A program made the translations under genes and the position numbers. Below are positions 18,901 to 21,158 of a DNA stretch of 21,158 bases, in pieces (position 1 is the first letter of the stretch; the number at the start of each line of letters is the position of its first letter). The notes beneath the pieces are model-generated. The model had not been told where the DNA came from. It ran no database searches and was given only the letters and a program-made list of their open reading frames with translations. The stretch is from Phoronis australis (lineage: Eukaryota; Phoronida; Phoronidae), in the NCBI GenBank assembly GCA_002633005.1, contig NMRA01000039.1:864997-886154 (forward strand), in the 5' to 3' direction.

Positions 18901-19464
18901 TGACATTAATTGACAGTGATGAATGGTATGACAAGTTAACAACTGACACGTTTCCCAGGGTTGCTCTTTTATATAAGGATATTTTGCCATGACGAACATT
19001 TGTGCATGAACCAGTTGAATATCGCACTTTACAACAGCGATAATTTGATGGTATGGCAATTGAGAAAAAGTAAACGCTGCGAAATCTCTCCATATTAAAT
19101 ACGTCCATCCATGATACAAAATAAATGTTGACTGTAAATGACAGTGTTGTCCACCAAATACTATACCAGCACCTAACTACAGATGCTATTTCATTATGTC
19201 GCTGCAGCATGTTTTTAAGAAAATTGCAAGTTTCAAGGACACAATTCGAAATGAAGACATTCCAAATCAAAAACAGCAACATGAGCAACTAAGTGTGAAT
19301 GCAGCTTAACTCACCATCAGAGGGACACTGTAAACATCTACGCCAAATACTTACTTTGATATGACCGAGTCATAAAGCAGCGAGTACCACCGCTCCTGAA
19401 TCTCTTTCAATGTAAACTTGCAGGAGAACTTCACGCCAAGATGGACGGCGGTCAAATCACTGGT
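3891..19464 (-). CDS. MCRS1: Microspherule protein 1, seven C-terminal exons (partial gene)
   Basis: Spliced gene on the minus strand: join of 19355-19464, 18426-18534, 17515-17653, 16236-16340, 14967-15142, 6219-6434 and 3891-3971. The exons total 936 nt (311 codons plus TAG). Every junction is GT-AG and the frame carries through; the six intron phases, 5' to 3', are 2, 0, 1, 1, 0, 0. The product aligns without gaps, from memory, with the last two thirds of human MCRS1, including VHLGVKFSCKFTL, LNFSDAED, DRRQKREIRHLEQEL, FDNQTLGVLRGR and GRATKDNQIDVDLSLEGPAW. Known role of the family: nuclear/nucleolar and spindle protein, a subunit of the INO80 remodeller and of the NSL (KAT8/MOF) acetyltransferase complex. 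Domain order: part of the conserved N-terminal MCRS_N region, an acidic linker, a coiled coil and a C-terminal FHA domain. The first roughly 150 residues and the promoter lie beyond the window; I found no further upstream exon between 19465 and 21158. Confidence 0.96.
4684..4816 (+). mobile_element. Retrotransposon-like 3' tail, copy 1
   Basis: A block beginning CAGCGAAC and containing GGTCCTTCGCAGAATCTCC, ATAAGC, TGAATGAAG and GTATTACTAC, ending in a (CTG/CTA/TAC)-type trinucleotide tract. The block at 7286-7185, read on the minus strand, has the same order of segments and the same kind of tail. A shared 3' sequence plus a short tandem tail is typical of truncated non-LTR retrotransposons, but no coding part survives, so the family is unassigned. 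Confidence 0.55.
5738..6127. mobile_element. MITE-like inverted-repeat element, 390 bp
   Basis: The two ends read inward as CAGTCCTGTCCACACACAG and CAGTGCTGTCCACACACAG, one mismatch in 19, with further similarity around TAGAACAA. Inside are several direct and inverted copies of CAACTTACCCCAC-like sequence and an internal copy of the end motif (GGACTGTCCACACACA near 5804). CAGTG-type ends suggest a hAT-like relation, but I see no clear 8-bp target duplication. It sits 91 bp from the FHA exon, within the intron. Confidence 0.65.
6219..6434 (-). CDS. MCRS1: MCRS1 exon, main part of FHA domain
   Basis: 216-nt exon (72 codons, phase 0 at both ends) with acceptor CATTTTAG and donor GTGAGA. It encodes ITIGRATKDNQIDVDLSLEG, PAWKISRRQGVIKLRNNGDF, YVANEGKRPIYIDGKPVLIG and TKQKLNNNSVVE. 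Forkhead-associated signatures are visible: GR at the first strand turn, the SRRQ loop (the usual His of the SxxH motif is Gln, as in the human protein), then NNGDF and the NEG turn. FHA domains bind phosphothreonine peptides. The missing His is normal for this family rather than a defect here. Confidence 0.97.
7185..7286 (-). mobile_element. Retrotransposon-like 3' tail, copy 2 (inverted)
   Basis: Read on the minus strand from 7286: CAGCGAACCCTTCGGGTCC, TTCACGGAGTTTCCATAAGC, then TGAATAAAGTGTATTAC and a (TAC)n tail at 7199-7185. It matches copy 1 at 4684-4816 in sequence order and tail type, but in opposite orientation. Minus-strand sequence before 7286 (GGTGGCTCCGTGGT) may belong to the same element. 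Confidence 0.55.
7936..8989 (+). repeat. Complex dispersed repeat, copy 1 (about 1.05 kb)
   Basis: Starts AACAAGAGCAACGCGGAGCG and ends near AAATATGTGGGTGCATAA, the same boundaries as copy 2. The interior is made of diverged sub-units of about 130-148 bp, each with a CCACTAG-type core. Cores begin at 8027, 8172, 8301, 8574, 8718 and 8866, with one apparently lost near 8440. Cores at 8301 and 8574 match CCASYAGRKGGCRS exactly. No coding capacity or terminal inverted repeats were seen. Its transposition mechanism is unknown. Confidence 0.85.
9144..9842. mobile_element. Inverted-repeat transposon with TA duplication, 699 bp, non-autonomous
   Basis: Terminal inverted repeats of 50 bp, 44 of 50 identical, at 9144-9193 and 9793-9842. 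Both begin GAGAGGTT and continue CGCAAAGCGACGTGAA. TA dinucleotides flank both ends (9142-9143 and 9843-9844), consistent with Tc1/mariner-type target duplication. The interior has no transposase frame, so this is a non-autonomous element. It contains a strong hairpin at 9649-9688 and several CACGT-type motifs near the right end. Confidence 0.8.
9649..9688. repeat. Long hairpin inside the TA-flanked element
   Basis: TCCAGTTATGTAGTACAT and, after four bases, TGTACTACGATAACTGGA form a near-perfect 18-bp stem. Weaker pairing extends to about 9642-9695. Confidence 0.85.
9845..11403 (-). other. Intron interior, nothing firm
   Basis: No exon, element ends or tandem array recognised. A solitary CGCAAGGTGGCGCT near 10664-10677 resembles a CTCF core and lies outside the dispersed repeats. 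Confidence 0.4.
11404..11540 (+). mobile_element. tRNA-derived SINE
   Basis: GTGGCCTAGTGTGATAGG resembles a Pol III A box, and GTGGGTTCGAGTGCC a B box with one extra or altered base. They are spaced as in a tRNA and followed by an unrelated tail, TCGACCCTTGAGTCAGGC and on. The tRNA part would not fold into a functional tRNA (poor acceptor pairing, defective B box), so this is a SINE head. The tail runs directly into the start of dispersed-repeat copy 2 at 11541. Confidence 0.65.
11541..12369 (+). repeat. Complex dispersed repeat, copy 2 (829 bp)
   Basis: Same start (AACAAGAGCAATGCAGAGCG) and end (TATGTGGCTGCATAA) as copy 1. CTCF-like cores begin at 11629, 11743, 11885, 12036 and 12184; those at 11629 and 12036 match CCASYAGRKGGCRS exactly, the others carry two or three changes. 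It is one three-unit period shorter than copy 3 would be. Near the 3' end is the perfect palindrome at 12344-12361. Confidence 0.85.
12344..12361. repeat. Perfect palindrome near the end of dispersed-repeat copy 2
   Basis: CCACATATAAATATGTGG, an 8-bp stem around AA, eight bases before the element's apparent end. In copy 1 only the right half (AAATATGTGG) remains, due to a small deletion. Confidence 0.9.
12370..14966 (-). other. Intron interior, nothing recognised
   Basis: AT-rich with no supported exon. Open frames at 12400-12669 and 13154-13504 on the plus strand have no recognisable domain and sit in low-complexity sequence. Confidence 0.5.
14967..15142 (-). CDS. MCRS1: MCRS1 exon, coiled coil
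   Basis: 176-nt exon with acceptor TTCTTGTAG and donor GTTAGT. It begins with two bases completing Glu, then LTIADRRQKREIRHLEQELP, KWQVLVDSVTGISAPDFDNQ and TLGVLRGRLVRYLMRSRE. This is near-identical to the human segment MVADRRQKREIRQLEQELHK. The charged, Leu-spaced stretch at the start is the MCRS1 coiled coil, and the end leads directly into the FHA domain. It is followed by the gene's largest intron, about 8.5 kb. Confidence 0.96.
15143..16235 (-). other. MCRS1: MCRS1 intron, 1.1 kb
   Basis: Between donor GTAAGTG and acceptor TTCTTGTAG. The right end (16120-16215) is built of diverged TTCAAGGTCA / CTCAAG / TTTTCAAGAC segments, including two TCAAGGTCA words at 16148-16156 and 16177-16185. 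The 114-codon minus-strand frame at 15336-15680 has no recognised similarity and is not part of MCRS1. Confidence 0.8.
16236..16340 (-). CDS. MCRS1: MCRS1 exon, acidic linker
   Basis: 105-nt exon with acceptor CTCTACAG and donor GTAAGTG. It encodes (V)QPIPRGDHVLNFSDAEDMIN followed by DDELKDSKDEILEH, matching the human segment QPLPKGDQVLNFSDAEDLID. It is rich in Asp and Glu and links the MCRS_N region to the coiled coil. An upstream duplicate acceptor lies 42 nt away, in frame (see the separate entry at 16341-16382). Confidence 0.95.
16341..16424 (-). repeat. Tandem duplication of a splice-acceptor region, with possible 42-nt exon extension
   Basis: Read on the minus strand, two adjacent copies of a roughly 42-bp block carry TACCATGTTGTAT, a pyrimidine tract TTTCTCTACAG and the first bases of the exon. 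The proximal acceptor gives the conserved MCRS1 protein. The distal acceptor (exon start at 16382) would add 16341-16382, which is 42 nt and so in frame. It would insert 14 residues, VHPVPCCMSRRFST, before VQPIP. The inserted VHPVP is a diverged copy of VQPIP, showing that the duplication included exon sequence. Whether the distal site is used cannot be told from the sequence. Confidence 0.75.
16910..17098. repeat. 27-bp minisatellite, 7 copies
   Basis: Seven head-to-tail copies of a 27-bp unit starting TGTAACGGACAAGTTGAG and ending AAATTTG. Copies are identical apart from a C-to-T change in copy six (TGTAATGG) and the last base of copy seven. It lies in the intron between 16341 and 17514. 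Because 27 is divisible by three, it produces false repetitive open frames on both strands (NLCNGQVEI on plus, KFISTCPLH on minus). Confidence 0.97.
17515..17653 (-). CDS. MCRS1: MCRS1 exon, end of MCRS_N region
   Basis: 139-nt exon with acceptor CTTTCAG. It encodes TSQPTVDVFQETLDKNPTVF, then a helical stretch through ARTASSLHSHWLLMKQYHLL to PDQS, matching human TSQPTLETFQ...ARTAKALQAHWQLMKQYYLL. It leaves one base (G) that joins the next exon to make Val. The donor GTTGGC is weaker than those of the other exons, but only this junction restores the conserved DQ-x-VQP sequence. Confidence 0.94.
17710..17750. repeat. Two-copy tandem repeat, 21-bp unit
   Basis: AGCATTACATAATACATGA occurs at 17710 and again at 17731, 21 bp apart, in the intron between 17654 and 18425. 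Confidence 0.9.
17908..18003. repeat. 16-bp minisatellite, 6 copies, each with TGACCT
   Basis: Six copies of a 16-bp unit with consensus TGACCTTAAGTGTGCA, at 17908, 17924, 17940, 17956, 17972 and 17988, followed by a broken seventh. The first copy reads TGACCTTGA, which is exactly TCAAGGTCA on the other strand, the extended nuclear-receptor half-site. It is intronic, in the intron between 17654 and 18425. Confidence 0.95.
18426..18534 (-). CDS. MCRS1: MCRS1 exon, MCRS_N region continued
   Basis: 109-nt exon with acceptor TTTCAG and donor GTAGAG. Its first base completes the Lys codon split by the previous intron. It then encodes LGVQAIRQLHPDIVKSV and QAKALYSKEEETLLGKIAS, collinear with human LACQAMRQLHPEAI...KALFSKAEEQLLSKV. 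It ends at a codon boundary. An overlapping plus-strand open frame of 138 codons here is an antisense shadow. Confidence 0.95.
18535..19354 (-). other. MCRS1: MCRS1 intron, 0.8 kb
   Basis: Phase 2 intron from donor GTAAGT to acceptor GTTTCAG. Two long minus-strand open frames (18832-19119 and 18872-19288) overlap each other in it; neither resembles a known protein, and both are contradicted by the splice structure. Confidence 0.85.
19355..19464 (-). CDS. MCRS1: MCRS1 exon, part of MCRS_N region
   Basis: First MCRS1 coding exon inside the window (110 nt). The acceptor is TTACAG at its upper edge. It is read in phase 0 and encodes TSDLTAVHLGVKFSCKF followed by TLKEIQERWYSLLYDSVIS. It ends with two bases of a Lys codon before the strong donor GTAAGT. 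It matches the human segment around LTSVHLGVKFSCRFTLREVQ, the Myb/SANT-like part of the N-terminal MCRS_N region. An exon encoding the preceding helix should lie to the right, outside the window. Confidence 0.95.
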
Positions 19465-20196
19465 CTGTAACACATAATTACAGTCTGCACAAAGCATCCA
19501 CTTGTGGAAACAACCTCTCAACTAAGCATTCTAAATTTGCAAGCTAGGCATTGTTACAACGTTATACCACTGGTTTGCAACACAGTTCCGCAATTTGAAT
19601 ACAACAAACATCAATAAGAAATAACCTCTGAAGAAGGGTTAGCAATTATTCTAATTAAACACCCTCAATATTATAAACTGTAAAAATTCTGCAAGACTAA
19701 AAGTTTAGAAGTTATAAAACTGTAAAGCAGATGACCATTCTGCTTTTAAAAAACAGACCAGACCTCGTGAGAAAAACTGCTACAGCACTATTTTAAGATG
19801 GCTTGTTCACAAAGTTATGGTACGTAATCTTTAACTTCGGGTTGTTATGAATGATCTGAATTTTGATGGTCAAAGAGTGCCCACGTTAGCAGCATAGAGG
19901 GCAGTGTACTACATAGGTTTTGACTTTGGAATCGTAGTTGTGAGGTCCCAGTTTTAATCTTGTGTTCTGTAGCAGATGTCAACCTCATTTTGGTCAAGTT
20001 CATATCAGGTCGATGATAAATGATCACCACGCTGTCATTCACATTTTGATCATATTTAACGTTACTTAGTGATATGAAATCATATAAATTTTCACCACTG
20101 ATGATAAATTTTGCACGAAAATTCTATCAACCATTGATGTGAATTCTCATCAACCATTAAAATCTTGTCACACCATTCACATGTCATTGAATTCAT
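19465..20196 (-). other. MCRS1: MCRS1 upstream intron, partial
   Basis: Intron sequence 5' of the first visible exon, after acceptor TTACAG; it continues to the window edge through the dispersed repeat. No exon for the preceding MCRS_N segment was found. A short duplication of ATCAACCATT is visible near 20126-20159. Confidence 0.7.
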
Positions 20197-21158
20197 AACA
20201 AGAGCAACGCGGAGCATTGAAATGCGCCCACAAATGCATTGCAAATGGTGTGCTTTTAGGGTTATTTATTTGTATTATAAAATGGCCACTAGATGGCGCA
20301 AAAACATACAATCCATCCAAAAACAGGAACATGCCATATTTCATAAAAATCTATCAAGGAAATTCAGAGAAACAAAGGAAAACAGAATAAAATGAAATTG
20401 CCACTAGTGGGCACAGTGTCCGTTGGATCCGCCTGAAAGTCGTCGTCTTTGTTTTCTTCATATAAATACACTTATTAAATTTAGTAAAGATCCTACAGTG
20501 GGTTTAGGAGATACAACTATGGGCGCAAAACAAAACTACCACTAGGAGGCGCCACACTAGTCAGTCACCATCATCAAAGATCGTCCTCACACTGAGAACA
20601 TACATGCCAATTTTCGAATGATTTGGTTGATACAAGGGTGGACGCCAAAAACAAGATTTGAAAATGGCGAAAATGGCCACTAGGTGGTGCAAAATACCTC
20701 GATTCCATCCAAAAACAGGAAGATAGCGTCATCACACCAATAGATGCCTATATTTAAAATTTTATGAAAATCTGTTGAGGACCTTTGAAGATACTGAGTT
20801 AAACGTAAAAAACTAAAATTGCCACTAGGGGTCACAGCACTTGTCAGATCTGTCCGAAAGTCGTCGTCATCCATAGTCAATATCATATAAATACACTTGC
20901 TAAATTAAGTAAAGATCCTGCGAACGGTTTAGGAGATATAGCCATAGGTGCAACAAAAACAAAACTGCCACTAGGAGGCGCCACAGTAGTCCAAATCGTC
21001 GGAAAATCATCGTCAACTGTCCTCTTTACATACATGCCAATTTTCACAATCATCCTTTGAACGGTTTGGTTGATAGAGGGGTGGACACATCCGAAAACGG
21101 GAGAATAGGGTCATCTCACTAATAGGTGCCTACATATTACATTTCATGAAAATCCATT
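20197..21158 (+). repeat. Complex dispersed repeat, copy 3 (cut by window edge)
   Basis: Starts AACAAGAGCAACGCGGAGCA, as the other two copies do, and runs past the right end. CTCF-like cores begin at 20286, 20401, 20539, 20677, 20822 and 20968. The first matches CCASYAGRKGGCRS exactly and the other five differ at one position. Core context cycles through three types: AAATGG-CCAC, ATTG-CCAC, then ACTA/ACTG-CCAC followed by GCGCCACA. Type-to-type distances of 391, 421 and 429 bp show a higher-order unit of three sub-units. Confidence 0.85.

Noticed and set aside
18832-19288. Two overlapping minus-strand frames of 95 and 138 codons
   Set aside because: They lie wholly in the phase 2 intron between exons whose split Lys codon joins correctly; no similarity recognised.

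Overview
This is nuclear genomic DNA of an animal, with one recognisable protein-coding gene broken by large spliceosomal introns and surrounded by AT-rich, repeat-laden non-coding sequence. The long introns (up to about 8.5 kb), GT-AG splice sites, microsatellites, MITE-like elements and a tRNA-derived SINE, together with high similarity to the vertebrate protein, suggest a non-mammalian metazoan, probably a marine invertebrate (deuterostome or lophotrochozoan). I cannot name the species. There is no sign of prokaryotic, organellar or viral gene organisation.

The gene is MCRS1 (microspherule protein 1; INO80 and NSL chromatin complexes), on the minus strand. Seven coding exons are resolved: 19355-19464, 18426-18534, 17515-17653, 16236-16340, 14967-15142, 6219-6434 and 3891-3971. 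They sum to 936 nt, which is 311 codons plus a TAG stop. All junctions keep the reading frame and use GT-AG. By comparison with the roughly 462-residue human protein (from memory), about 150 N-terminal residues lie beyond the right edge of the window. The last two exons encode the C-terminal FHA domain, and the exon at 14967-15142 encodes a predicted coiled coil.

Left flank (1 to about 3735): no convincing gene. It holds a GA microsatellite, a TACA microsatellite, a 292-bp MITE-like element, a weak 63-codon ORF, and a possible TATA-less promoter patch (YY1-like and ZNF143-like motifs) at 3049-3192. The MCRS1 3' UTR and poly(A) signal are near 3736-3890.

Introns: the 2.2-kb intron holds a second MITE-like element and a retrotransposon-like 3' tail. 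The 8.5-kb intron holds an inverted copy of that tail, a 1.05-kb and a 0.83-kb copy of a complex dispersed repeat, a 699-bp TA-flanked inverted-repeat element and a tRNA-like SINE. The shorter introns hold a 27-bp and a 16-bp minisatellite. A third copy of the complex repeat runs off the right edge.

The most interesting signals are two. First, the complex dispersed repeat (7936-8989, 11541-12369, 20197-21158) is an array of roughly 140-bp sub-units in a three-unit (about 420-bp) higher-order order. Almost every sub-unit carries a CTCF-like core in the same orientation. Second, the splice acceptor of the exon at 16236-16340 has been tandemly duplicated, giving an in-frame alternative acceptor 42 nt upstream.
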